Of a DNA stretch of 64,000 nt, positions 34,851 to 43,151 are shown in pieces; the first letter of the stretch is position 1, and each line of letters begins with the position of its first letter. The notes below the pieces were generated by a model that had not been told where the DNA came from, searched no databases, and worked only from the letters and a program-made list of their open reading frames with translations. A program made the translations under genes and the position numbers. The stretch spans positions 28,715 through 92,714 of the forward strand of contig NZ_CALTVH010000006.1 in the NCBI RefSeq assembly GCF_943913045.1, given 5' to 3'. The stretch comes from an uncultured Ezakiella sp. Lineage in GTDB: Bacteria; Bacillota; Clostridia; Tissierellales; Peptoniphilaceae.

Positions 34851-36170
34851 CTAAGATTCCCAAGGCATTAGTTTGACTGGGTCTTTCTTAAAGGCATCTA
34901 GCTCTTCTGCCTTTAAAAATTCTTTCTTTGGAATGATTTCATAGACAAAATTGTCAAACCATGCTTCATCCATAACCAAATAGCCGCCTATGCCAGCCTT
35001 TGTGCCCCATGAGTTTTCAACCTTAAATCTCAAGCCATCGCCTGATTTGTCATAGCCGACGATAACCATGGCGTGAGTGCCGTATGATTCGATGGTTTCA
35101 AGTCTTTGGACCTTGGTGCATTCGGTGTCTATATTAAAGAGTGCATCTCTATTTAATAAATTGTAGACCATGTGGCCGGTGCCAAGTCCATCGCGAGAGA
35201 TGAGTGAGTCCTTGCCAACGTCACAAGCAAACCAAACTGGTTCGTCAGCGTCGATCATAGAGATTACAATTTCTTTCATTCTTTCTATGGATACGTTTAC
35301 ATATTGGAGGCTGCCACCCACTCTTTGTTGGATGAAGTCACGTTCATAGAGAACGTTTTCTTCCTTGCCTTTGCCGGGGTAGTTGCCAAGTTCAACGTAC
35401 TTATTTATATCTTGAGCTACGAATTCGTTGAAAAATTCCTTAGGAGAAATATTCCTGCGTTCGATTAGCTCGCCATCCTTGTTATTTAAAATCAAGTCAA
35501 ATCTCTTGGGTGGTAGGCCAAGGGAAATGGCTGTAATCTTGTAAACATCTTTTAGGGCCTCATCTTTAATCTCTTCTATTTTTGCTTCCTTGCCATCCTT
35601 GTAGGCATTTCTAATATCCTTGGCAGCAATCCTTAGACGTTTGTCAATGTTGTTTAATATATAGTTTGTGCATTCAACATTTTTTGTATCAGGATAAACG
35701 TATTCAGGCACGATCCCGTACTTGTTAATGAGTCTTGAAAATGTGGTCCACCAAGCACCATCATCTGCTGCCCATTGTAGGACAGAGCGATTTAGCCTGT
35801 CGTCCAAGTCTTTGTCTTTGAGACTGATAACATCTTCTAAGAATTGGTTGGCCCTTTCAAGCTTATCGTAAAAGTACAAGTACTTGTGTGAAAATTGAAT
35901 GTCAGAAAGTTTCCACTTCTTCATCATTTCAACTCTAATTGTATTTAAGCCTGCATACATCCAACAGCGGCCAGATTGTTTTTGATTTGTCATTTTACCG
36001 ATCTTAAGCTCTTTTGAGAATACATTCGGATTTTTTTGGAGCAATTGACTGTCCACGGACGCATCCATTATTCCAACAGTAGCTACCATATTTTGTGCAG
36101 CCAGGCTAAAGTTTTCGTCGTAAGATTCTTGAAATTTCTTTAACCTGCTTTTGGTAATTTCTTTTTCCAT
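34851..36170 (-). CDS. C1-family peptidase, PepC paralogue with short C-terminus
   Basis: 439 residues, clear paralogue of the downstream gene: Cys69 in SGRCWMYA, His366 in THAM, Asn386 in VENSWG, and similar KDPV..PW near the end. It stops as PWES, about five residues short of the arm found in its partner. In Lactobacillus PepC, loss of a few C-terminal residues is known to turn the aminopeptidase into an endo/oligopeptidase, and natural PepG/PepE enzymes act that way, so this copy may be an endopeptidase complementing the other. That functional split is inference. It is the first gene of the operon, behind a good promoter and a Fur-like palindrome. Confidence 0.9.
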   Translation of the reverse strand: MEKEITKSRLKKFQESYDENFSLAAQNMVATVGIMDASVDSQLLQKNPNVFSKELKIGKMTNQKQSGRCWMYAGLNTIRVEMMKKWKLSDIQFSHKYLYFYDKLERANQFLEDVISLKDKDLDDRLNRSVLQWAADDGAWWTTFSRLINKYGIVPEYVYPDTKNVECTNYILNNIDKRLRIAAKDIRNAYKDGKEAKIEEIKDEALKDVYKITAISLGLPPKRFDLILNNKDGELIERRNISPKEFFNEFVAQDINKYVELGNYPGKGKEENVLYERDFIQQRVGGSLQYVNVSIERMKEIVISMIDADEPVWFACDVGKDSLISRDGLGTGHMVYNLLNRDALFNIDTECTKVQRLETIESYGTHAMVIVGYDKSGDGLRFKVENSWGTKAGIGGYLVMDEAWFDNFVYEIIPKKEFLKAEELDAFKKDPVKLMPWES

Positions 36171-36192
36171 AACATCCTCCTTGTCTATTTAG

Positions 36193-36209
36193 TTGATAAT
36201 TTTCATCAA
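36193..36209 (-). promoter_or_regulatory. Fur-like 7-1-7 palindrome upstream of peptidase operon
   Basis: TTGATAAT-T-TTCATCAA, with outer arms GTTGAT/ATCAAC perfect. The TGATAAT half-site equals that in the zur operator and the site again lies just downstream of the -10 box. Confidence 0.6.
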
Positions 36210-36216
36210 CAAATTA

Positions 36217-36245
36217 ATTATAGCACTATGATTTCTATATTACAA
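36217..36245 (-). promoter_or_regulatory. promoter of peptidase pair
   Basis: Minus strand TTGTAA (36240-36245), 17-base spacer, TATAAT (36217-36222). Confidence 0.82.
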
Positions 36246-36400
36246 GTGTTTCGGTATTCGAAATACAAAATGCGTCAGAAAATTCATTTTAAATAGAAAG
36301 TTACAGGCGACAAAGCTTATAAAATACAAGAGATTAACAACCGTAATAGAGGTCATAAGAAATTTTTATCATTTTTTTGTAATTATTTTGTAAATTCTAT

Positions 36401-36429
36401 TGAATTATGTTTCGCACTGTGTTATGATA
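36401..36429 (+). promoter_or_regulatory. promoter of AGCS symporter gene
   Basis: TTGAAT (36401-36406), 17-base spacer, TATGAT (36424-36429). The 300-base gap before it otherwise holds only the divergent peptidase promoter, its palindrome and a short TTTCG/CGAAA repeat at 36249-36263. Confidence 0.8.
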
Positions 36430-36471
36430 AAGATATAGAAGGAGATTTAAAAAAGAAAGGGAGAGAAAACA

Positions 36472-37860
36472 ATGAACAATCTTTTTATTAATATTATGAA
36501 GGCTATTTCCGATTTTCTATGGGACAATATTTTAGTCTACGCACTATTGGGAACAGGTCTGTATTACACAATTAGACTTGGCTTTCCACAAATAGTAAAA
36601 TTTGGAAGAGCTATGAAAGAAGCCTTTGGAGGAGTTTTTTCCAAAAAGGCAGACAAGAAAAAACCTGATGAAGCAGGTGAAGTTACATCCTTTGCAGCAC
36701 TTGCAACCGCAATTGCAGCCCAAGTTGGAACCGGAAATGTGGCTGGTGTTGCAACAGCGATTATGGCTGGTGGACCGGGAGCGGTCTTTTGGATGTGGAT
36801 GTCGGGAATTCTCGGCATGGGCACGGTTTTTGCAGAGGCAGTGCTGGCCCAAATCTATAGGGAAGAAAAAGATGGGGCCATTTACGGTGGACCTTCGTAT
36901 TACATGTCAAAGGGAATTAGAAATAAAAAACTGGGAAAGATTCTTGCGACCCTGTTCTCAGTGTTCATAATTTTAGCCCTGCCACTCGCAGGCAATATGG
37001 TTCAATCCAATTCGATTTCTACATCATTACAGACAGCTTTTAATATCTCGCCTATTATAATTGGAGGAGTATTGGGAGTACTCGTACTTCTGATTGTAGC
37101 AGGCGGTATTGAAAGAATTTCTAAAGTTGCAGAAACCGTTGTACCTATTATGGCCCTAGTATTTATCATTGCAGGCTTTGCAATTATCTTTAAGTTTAGG
37201 GCAAATCTTGGAAATACATTTAAACAAATTTTTGACGGAGCCTTTGGAGTTCAAGCTGTGGCTGGCGGTATGCTGGGTGCTACTATGAAGCAGGCTATGA
37301 GATTGGGTATTGCTCGCGGATTATTTTCAAACGAAGCAGGTATGGGTTCGACTCCACACGCTCACGCAGTTGCTGACGTTCCACACCCAGGCAACCAAGG
37401 CTTGGTAGCCATAGCTGGTGTTGTTGTAGATACACTTATCATTTGCACACTGACAGCCCTTATAATTTTGCTGCCGGAAGCTCATACAGCTGCAGCAGTT
37501 GATGGATCTATCCACGGGCCAGCAGTTACACAACTCGGCTTTACCTTGGCCTATGGAAAGGCAGGCGAAATATTTTTAGCAGTTTCGCTTTTATTCTTTG
37601 CCTTTACAACCATAATTGGCTGGTACTATTTTGGTGAATCCAATATTATGTATCTATTTGGCAAGAAAGCGCTTACACCATTTAGGATCTTGGTCGCCCT
37701 AGCAGTATTTGCAGGAACCCTAATCCCAGTTGCTACAGTTTGGGATATATCGGACTTCTTTAATGCCTTAATGGTTCTGCCAAATGTAATTGCAGTCCTC
37801 ATTCTTTCAAATGTAGTTGTTAAGTCTAAGAAAGAATTTGACTTGATAGATAAAAAATAA
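36472..37860 (+). CDS. alanine/glycine:cation symporter (AGCS family)
   Basis: 462 residues, about eleven membrane helices. Family motifs AAQVGTGNVAGVATA and FSNEAGMGSTPHAH are clear; the first lines the sodium and substrate sites. AGCS proteins import alanine, glycine or D-alanine with sodium or protons. Monocistronic between its own promoter and terminator. Amino acid uptake suits the peptide-fermenting gene set here (AspA, PepC, S9 peptidase, decarboxylase). Which amino acid is carried is not determined. Confidence 0.92.
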   Translation: MNNLFINIMKAISDFLWDNILVYALLGTGLYYTIRLGFPQIVKFGRAMKEAFGGVFSKKADKKKPDEAGEVTSFAALATAIAAQVGTGNVAGVATAIMAGGPGAVFWMWMSGILGMGTVFAEAVLAQIYREEKDGAIYGGPSYYMSKGIRNKKLGKILATLFSVFIILALPLAGNMVQSNSISTSLQTAFNISPIIIGGVLGVLVLLIVAGGIERISKVAETVVPIMALVFIIAGFAIIFKFRANLGNTFKQIFDGAFGVQAVAGGMLGATMKQAMRLGIARGLFSNEAGMGSTPHAHAVADVPHPGNQGLVAIAGVVVDTLIICTLTALIILLPEAHTAAAVDGSIHGPAVTQLGFTLAYGKAGEIFLAVSLLFFAFTTIIGWYYFGESNIMYLFGKKALTPFRILVALAVFAGTLIPVATVWDISDFFNALMVLPNVIAVLILSNVVVKSKKEFDLIDKK

Positions 37861-37880
37861 TTTTTCATAATTTCTTAAAG

Positions 37881-37909
37881 TCGGGCCATCTTTTATGGCT
37901 CGATTTTTT
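37881..37909 (+). terminator. terminator of AGCS gene
   Basis: TCGGGCCAT/ATGGCTCGA stem (one G-T pair) and TTTTTT. Confidence 0.88.
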
Positions 37910-37985
37910 ATATATAAAATTGGGTATAAATGTTATGAAAAGATAGAAAAAACTTTTTAAAATATATCTTTTAAAGGAGGGTATG

Positions 37986-38504
37986 ATGAAAAACTTAAGA
38001 AAAGTTCTAGTAGTTTTGTTGGCAGCACTTTTAGTTTTACCAGCTTTTACATCATATGCTGAAGACGGCATGTCGGCAAAGAAAGTAGAAGAGAAAAATG
38101 AATTTGTAGAAAAGCCTATAATCGGTGTATTTACAATCGGAGAGATGGATTATGTAAACAACGAAGTAAATGACATGATGGATGCGGTAGCCTACATGAA
38201 AGGCGAAGAGGTCATGCTCCCAATCAGATACATTGCAAAGGCAATTGGATTTGATGTTCAGTGGAATGCAAAGACCAGGGCGATTATTATTTCTGACAAT
38301 GAAAATATAATTGAATTTTATGTAGACAGCAAGATTCTTAGGGTAAACAACCAAAAGATTGATATCAAACCCAACTTTGAAGTAAAAGGCGGCAGGTCTT
38401 ATGCATCTATTTCAAATATTAGGGACCTCTTAGACCTATCTGAAAATAAAGAGATAGTGTGGGACAAGGAAGCAAATAAAGTTTCTTTAATCCTAAAAAA
38501 ATAA
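37986..38504 (+). CDS. secreted stalk (copper amine oxidase N-domain-like) protein
   Basis: 172 residues from the second of two adjacent ATG codons, which is five bases from GGAGG; the first is only two bases away. Signal peptide with probable cleavage after SYA (about residue 25). One stalk-type domain at residues 70-172: EVMLPIRYIAKAIGFDVQWNAKT region and SYASISNIRDLLD, the usual repeat of this fold. Such domains are common in secreted proteins of Firmicutes and are thought to be structural or wall-binding; no enzyme domain is attached here. A related protein is encoded 5 kb upstream. Confidence 0.8.
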   Translation: MKNLRKVLVVLLAALLVLPAFTSYAEDGMSAKKVEEKNEFVEKPIIGVFTIGEMDYVNNEVNDMMDAVAYMKGEEVMLPIRYIAKAIGFDVQWNAKTRAIIISDNENIIEFYVDSKILRVNNQKIDIKPNFEVKGGRSYASISNIRDLLDLSENKEIVWDKEANKVSLILKK

Positions 38505-38517
38505 AATTTTAAATTTT

Positions 38518-38546
38518 ATCCGCAGTTTCAAGGCTGCGGATTTTTC
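38518..38546 (+). terminator. terminator of stalk protein gene
   Basis: Perfect stem ATCCGCAG/CTGCGGAT followed by TTTTTC. Confidence 0.88.
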
Positions 38547-38573
38547 TTTGCTAAAGGATTTGCTTATTAGCAT

Positions 38574-38602
38574 TTGAATTTATATCTGACTTGTGATATA
38601 GT
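38574..38602 (+). promoter_or_regulatory. promoter of aspA
   Basis: TTGAAT (38574-38579), 17-base spacer, TATAGT (38597-38602). Confidence 0.75.
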
Positions 38603-38629
38603 TAATTTATAATATTTTAGGAGGTATCC

Positions 38630-40054
38630 ATGGAAAAATTTCGTTTAGAATCTGACTCAGTTGGCGAAAAGCAAGTTCCAGCTGATGCTCTGTACGGCGT
38701 TCAATCATTAAGAGGTTATGAAAACTTTAGAATTACACATTCATCTTTGCACCCTGCAATGATCAAGGCTCTTGGCCAAGTTAAAAAGGCTTGTGCTATT
38801 TCAAACTTTGAAGCAGGCGTTATGGAAGAGAAGGTTAAAGATGCAATTGTAAAGGCTAGTGACCAAGTTATAGAAGGAAAATTTGACAAAGAGTTTATTT
38901 GCGACCCTGTTCAAGGTGGCGCAGGTACCACTGCTAACATGAATGCAAATGAAGTCATTGCAAACCTTGCTGAACGTGAATTTGGCAATGAGCCAGGCAA
39001 GTATGAGTTCGTACATCCAAACGACCATGTAAATATGGGCCAATCAACTAATGACGTTTACCCAACAGCTGGTAAGCTTGGGGCAATTGCTCTTGCTGAT
39101 GATATGATCAATGAACTAGGACTTTTAATTGAAAGTCTTGACCACAAGGCCAAAGAATTTGATCACATTGTAAAGATGGGCAGGACCCAACTTCAAGACG
39201 CAGTTCCAATTAGATTGGGCCAAGAATTTGCAGCCTATAGGGATGCCTTAAAGCGCGACGTTGTTAGAATTTCTGATGCTATTGAAGCAATCAAAACTGT
39301 AAATATGGGTGCATCAGCAATCGGTACTGGCATCAACGTAGACACCGATTACCTAGAAAGGATCGTTCCAAACTTATCAAAGATTACAGGCTATGAACTT
39401 CACCAAGCTGAAGATTTGGTTGATGGCACACAAAACTTAGATGTGCTCTCAGCCCTATCAAGTGCTCTAAAAACTTTGGGTCTTAGTCTATCAAAAATTT
39501 CAAACGACCTAAGACTTATGAGCTCAGGACCAAGAACAGGTATTGGAGAAATCAATTTACCAGCAAAGCAAAATGGTTCATCCATTATGCCAGGCAAGGT
39601 AAACCCTGTTATCCCAGAAGTTGTTAGCCAAGCTGCATATTTGGTTGCAGGCAATGACACAACTGTTTCTATGTGTGTTGAAGCTGGCCAATTTGAATTA
39701 AATGCCTTTGAACCAGTTCTATTTAAATCTCTCTACGAATCAATCGAAGCCCTCACAGGCGCTATGAACACTCTAAGAATAAACTGCGTAGACGGAATTA
39801 CAGCTAACGAAGACCGCATTGAAGAACTTCTAAGCAGGTCAGTTGGCATGATCACAGCCCTTGTGCCACATATCGGCTACAAGCCAGCTGCAGCTATTGC
39901 TAAGGAATCACTAAAGACTGGCGTTCCAGTTCGTGATATTATCCTAAGAGATAAGATTATGACAAATGAAAATTTAGATGAAATTCTAGACGCAATGGAA
40001 TTAACAAAACCAGGAATTGCTGGTAAGCACTTGCTTGATGAAAAGAAGAATTAA
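38630..40054 (+). CDS. aspA: aspartate ammonia-lyase
   Basis: 474 residues. The fumarase/aspartase signature GSSIMPGKVNP lies at 316-326 and includes the catalytic Ser318. GQSTNDVYPT (137-146) and GRTQLQDA (184-191) are the other two conserved regions. LQDAVP with Gln and Asp, and the start MEKFRLESDSVGEKQVP, fit aspartase better than fumarase C. It splits aspartate into fumarate and ammonia, a typical step in amino acid fermentation. Codon bias is strong, suggesting high expression. Monocistronic between promoter and terminator. Confidence 0.9.
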   Translation: MEKFRLESDSVGEKQVPADALYGVQSLRGYENFRITHSSLHPAMIKALGQVKKACAISNFEAGVMEEKVKDAIVKASDQVIEGKFDKEFICDPVQGGAGTTANMNANEVIANLAEREFGNEPGKYEFVHPNDHVNMGQSTNDVYPTAGKLGAIALADDMINELGLLIESLDHKAKEFDHIVKMGRTQLQDAVPIRLGQEFAAYRDALKRDVVRISDAIEAIKTVNMGASAIGTGINVDTDYLERIVPNLSKITGYELHQAEDLVDGTQNLDVLSALSSALKTLGLSLSKISNDLRLMSSGPRTGIGEINLPAKQNGSSIMPGKVNPVIPEVVSQAAYLVAGNDTTVSMCVEAGQFELNAFEPVLFKSLYESIEALTGAMNTLRINCVDGITANEDRIEELLSRSVGMITALVPHIGYKPAAAIAKESLKTGVPVRDIILRDKIMTNENLDEILDAMELTKPGIAGKHLLDEKKN

Positions 40055-40065
40055 TTTATAGATTT

Positions 40066-40093
40066 AATTGCCTCCGCTGGGGGCAATTTTTTT
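40066..40093 (+). terminator. aspA terminator
   Basis: AATTGCC/GGCAATT stem with GC-rich loop, followed by TTTTTTT. Confidence 0.8.
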
Positions 40094-40129
40094 ATATTTT
40101 ATATTCTTTGGCCAATGGTCTCCGACTTG

Positions 40130-40158
40130 TTGTATTTTTATTTCTTCTATGGTAAAAT
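40130..40158 (+). promoter_or_regulatory. promoter of murA-mbl
   Basis: TTGTAT (40130-40135), 17-base spacer, TAAAAT (40153-40158). It lies downstream of the apparent longer murA starts and so rules them out. Confidence 0.7.
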
Positions 40159-40181
40159 TAATGAGTAGAAAGGTGAAGATT

Positions 40182-41435
40182 TTGGAAAAATATATTGTTA
40201 GAGGCACAGGCCCTTTGAGTGGCCAAGTTAGGGTGAGCGGAGCAAAAAATGCAGCCCTTCCTATTATGTGTGCCACAATTTTATGTGACGGCGAGGTCAT
40301 CTTAGAGGACATGCCAAACTTAAAAGATGTTGAAATTTTATCAGAGGTGCTAAGAGGCCTGGGTCTAGTTATAGATAGGCTTGATGAGCATACCTATAAA
40401 TTTGATGCAAGAAATATTACAAATACAACCACTGGCCCTGAGCTTATGAGCAAGATGAGGGCGAGTTTTTGTGTCATGGGACCCCTGCTTGCTAGGATGG
40501 GTCACACTGCAAACGCACTTCCAGGTGGCTGTGCAATAGGGACCAGGCCTATTGATCTTCATTTAAAGGGCTTTAAGTCACTTGGAGCAGACGTAGTAAC
40601 CGAACACGGTATGGTTACAGCCAGTAGCGAAAAGCTAATTGGGACTGAAGTTTATCTGGACTTCCCAAGCGTTGGCGCCACACAAAATATAATGATGGCG
40701 GCTGTCTTGGCTGAGGGCGAGACTATTATAGATAATGCTGCTTGCGAACCTGAGATTGTAGACTTGGCGAACTTTTTAAATAAAATGGGCGCCGATGTTA
40801 GAGGAGCGGGCACATCCATAGTAAAGATAAAGGGAGTTGAAAAACTCCACGGCTGCAGGCACCAAATTATTCCAGATAGGATTGAAGCGGGAACCTTTAT
40901 GATTGCAGCAGCAGCTGCAGGCGGCAATATTGTTGTGGAAAATGTTATTACCAGCCACATGCGCCCTGTAATTGCAAAGCTTAGAGAAGCTGGAGTTATC
41001 ATCCATGAAAATGGAGATTCCATAAATGTTATAGCAGATAAAAAAATTTCTGCCTTTGATATAAAGACTTTGCCATATCCTGGCATGCCAACAGACATGC
41101 AGGCTCAGTTTATGGCCCTGGCTGCAATATCAGAAGGCACGAGCGTTATTATAGAAACAGTTTTTGAAAATAGATTTATGCATGTGGATGAATTAAACCG
41201 CATGGGAGCGAACATACGTATAGATGGCAAAAATGCTATCGTCCAAGGAGTCAAGAAGCTCCGCTCAGCCAAGGTAAAGGCGACTGACCTCAGATGTGGG
41301 GCGGCACTTATTATAGCCGGCCTAACCGTTGATGGCGAGACAGAAATTTCTGATATCTATCATATAGATAGGGGCTACGAACACTTGGTAGAAAAGTTTA
41401 AAGGCATTGGCGCAGATATAAGGAGAGAGGGATAA
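40182..41435 (+). CDS. murA: UDP-N-acetylglucosamine 1-carboxyvinyltransferase
   Basis: 417 residues from a TTG at 40182. This start gives EKYIVRGTGPLSG, the normal MurA N-terminus, has AAGGTG six bases ahead, and lies just after the promoter; the ATG at 40161 would be at or before the transcription start. Catalytic Cys117 in GGCAIGTRP and Lys22 in SGAKNAA are present, so it should be sensitive to fosfomycin. It starts peptidoglycan precursor synthesis. mbl follows after one base. A second MurA is common in Firmicutes but none is in the window. Confidence 0.93.
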   Translation: MEKYIVRGTGPLSGQVRVSGAKNAALPIMCATILCDGEVILEDMPNLKDVEILSEVLRGLGLVIDRLDEHTYKFDARNITNTTTGPELMSKMRASFCVMGPLLARMGHTANALPGGCAIGTRPIDLHLKGFKSLGADVVTEHGMVTASSEKLIGTEVYLDFPSVGATQNIMMAAVLAEGETIIDNAACEPEIVDLANFLNKMGADVRGAGTSIVKIKGVEKLHGCRHQIIPDRIEAGTFMIAAAAAGGNIVVENVITSHMRPVIAKLREAGVIIHENGDSINVIADKKISAFDIKTLPYPGMPTDMQAQFMALAAISEGTSVIIETVFENRFMHVDELNRMGANIRIDGKNAIVQGVKKLRSAKVKATDLRCGAALIIAGLTVDGETEISDIYHIDRGYEHLVEKFKGIGADIRREG

Positions 41436-41436
41436 G

Positions 41437-42471
41437 ATGGCGTTTTTTCTTAGAAATGATGTGGGTATAGACTTGGGCACAGCCAGTGTCTTGGTTTATG
41501 TAAAGGGAAAAGGCATAGTCTTGCAAGAACCATCGGTTGTTGCAATTGACCAATATACAAATAAATTTTTAGCAGTTGGCGAAGAAGCCAGAAAGATGCT
41601 GGGTAGGACCCCGGGCAATATTGTAGCAATCCGTCCTTTGAAGGAAGGCGTAATTTCCGACTACAATGTAACCGAGAGGATGCTCAAATATTTTATTGGA
41701 AAATCTTTGGGAAGGACCTTGCTCAAGCCAAGACTGATTGTCTGTGTGCCATCAGGTTGTACAGAAGTTGAAAAAAGAGCTGTTATCGAAGCGGCCAATG
41801 AAGCAGGCGCTGTTAAGACATATCTAATTGAAGAACCAGTTGCAGCTGCTATTGGTGCAGGCCTAGACATCACTGCTCCAACAGGCAATATGGTCGTAGA
41901 TATTGGTGGCGGCACGACTGACGTAGCTGTAATTTCTTTGGGCGGCATCGTTGTCTCCAGAAGTATAAAGGTTGCTGGCGATAACTTTGATGAGGCCATC
42001 ACCAGATTTGTAAAGAAAAAGCACAATATGATGATTGGTGAACGCACAGCCGAAGAACTCAAGGTAAAGATCGGTTGCGCTTATCCACTCGAAGAAGAAG
42101 AGTTCTTGGAAATCAAGGGCAGAAATATGGTTTCAGGCCTGCCAATGAACGTGGTTGTATCTTCAAACGATATGCTTGAAGCTCTCAAAGAACCTGTCCA
42201 AGAAATCCTAGAAGCAGTTCACTATGTCCTTGAAAGGACACCGCCAGAACTGGCAGCGGACATTTCCAATCAAGGTATTATTATGACAGGGGGCGGAGCC
42301 CTACTCCGTGGCCTGCCAAATATTATTGAAGAGAGAACTGGAATCCAAACACGGGTGGCTGAAAACGCGGTTGAGTGCGTTGCTATCGGTACGGGCAAGA
42401 GCTTGGAATGGATGGAAATTTTGGACAAGTCCAACGCAACCAAGTCACAAGTTGGTAGATACAAGAAATAG
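41437..42471 (+). CDS. mbl: MreB/Mbl-type actin-like cell shape protein
   Basis: 344 residues, actin fold. Phosphate 1 DLGTASV (12-18), phosphate 2 DIGGGTTDVA, and the adenosine motif MTGGGALLRG are all present, as is the MreB-specific IGERTAEELK. MreB-family filaments guide lateral wall synthesis in rods. The pairing with murA recalls the murA-spoIID-mbl region of spore formers, hence mbl over mreB. No mreC or mreD is adjacent. For a coccus it would be unexpected, so the cells may be rod-like or the protein has another role. Terminator follows. Confidence 0.9.
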   Translation: MAFFLRNDVGIDLGTASVLVYVKGKGIVLQEPSVVAIDQYTNKFLAVGEEARKMLGRTPGNIVAIRPLKEGVISDYNVTERMLKYFIGKSLGRTLLKPRLIVCVPSGCTEVEKRAVIEAANEAGAVKTYLIEEPVAAAIGAGLDITAPTGNMVVDIGGGTTDVAVISLGGIVVSRSIKVAGDNFDEAITRFVKKKHNMMIGERTAEELKVKIGCAYPLEEEEFLEIKGRNMVSGLPMNVVVSSNDMLEALKEPVQEILEAVHYVLERTPPELAADISNQGIIMTGGGALLRGLPNIIEERTGIQTRVAENAVECVAIGTGKSLEWMEILDKSNATKSQVGRYKK

Positions 42472-42482
42472 TTATAAAATTT

Positions 42483-42518
42483 ATCTATAAGGTGAGCTCG
42501 CCTTATAGATTTTTTTTA
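42483..42518 (+). terminator. murA-mbl terminator
   Basis: Perfect ten-base stem ATCTATAAGG/CCTTATAGAT with inner GAGCTC, followed by eight T. Confidence 0.92.
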
Positions 42519-42548
42519 TTGGAATAAAAGTTCAAGCTCTGCTATTAT
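42519..42548 (+). promoter_or_regulatory. promoter of corrinoid operon, candidate leaderless
   Basis: TTGGAA (42519-42524), 18-base spacer, TATTAT (42543-42548). The ATG follows six bases later, about where transcription should start, and there is no ribosome site. Confidence 0.55.
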
Positions 42549-42554
42549 TATTTT

Positions 42555-43151
42555 ATGAGGGAATTTATTTATCAAGATGAATTAATTAAAAAAGTTAATA
42601 GTAAAAAGAGGGTTGTCGAAAGGTTCTTGGGCTTTACCGATAGGCCGGCGCCAAAAGTTATCCAGAAAAAAATTGACAAGGAAATGGAAAATGTACCAGA
42701 ACTTTTGCATGTATTTTACAATTACAAGATCGTTGGAGACGAAATAAATATGATTTATTCGGTTGGACCTAAGTTTGAAGAGCGGATAGACCTCCTGGTG
42801 GAAGACGGCCAGGCCATGAACGCCATGATTGTGGATAAGATCGGGGTAATTTGTTTGGACGTGATCAGGTCGCTCATTGTAAAAGAAGTGAAGGCCAAAT
42901 ACAAAAAGACCCCATATAAGTATTTTTATCCCGGTGGCAAGGACTATGGGATTGATTTGCAAGCTGACATCCACCAGATGATGGAGACTGGCTACATAAA
43001 GATAAATGATTATCATCAGCTCTATCCCGTAAAGTCAGTTGCTCTCCGGGCCAAGCTAAGAGATGCAGACGCAGATGACATGGAAAAAGAGGGATCGCCT
43101 TGTGATGCCTGCGATTTTAAATGCGAGATGAGAGGAGCAATGGATGAATAA
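42555..43151 (+). CDS. MetH activation-domain-like protein (corrinoid reactivation)
   Basis: 198 residues. The pattern resembles the SAM-binding activation domain of cobalamin-dependent methionine synthase: a helical stretch ending DKIGVICLDVIRSL, a YPGGKDYGIDLQ loop, and MxP-like YPVKSVALRAK near the C-terminus. A CDACDFKC motif at the end could bind iron-sulfur or zinc. With the corrinoid protein that overlaps its end by eight bases, it most likely re-methylates cob(II)alamin using SAM. Resemblance is at the level of motifs and context, so this is moderately sure. The ATG lacks a ribosome site. Confidence 0.7.
   Translation: MREFIYQDELIKKVNSKKRVVERFLGFTDRPAPKVIQKKIDKEMENVPELLHVFYNYKIVGDEINMIYSVGPKFEERIDLLVEDGQAMNAMIVDKIGVICLDVIRSLIVKEVKAKYKKTPYKYFYPGGKDYGIDLQADIHQMMETGYIKINDYHQLYPVKSVALRAKLRDADADDMEKEGSPCDACDFKCEMRGAMDE

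Noticed and set aside
40068..40181. N-terminal extension of murA
   Set aside because: It includes the aspA terminator and the murA promoter; the family N-terminus starts at 40182.
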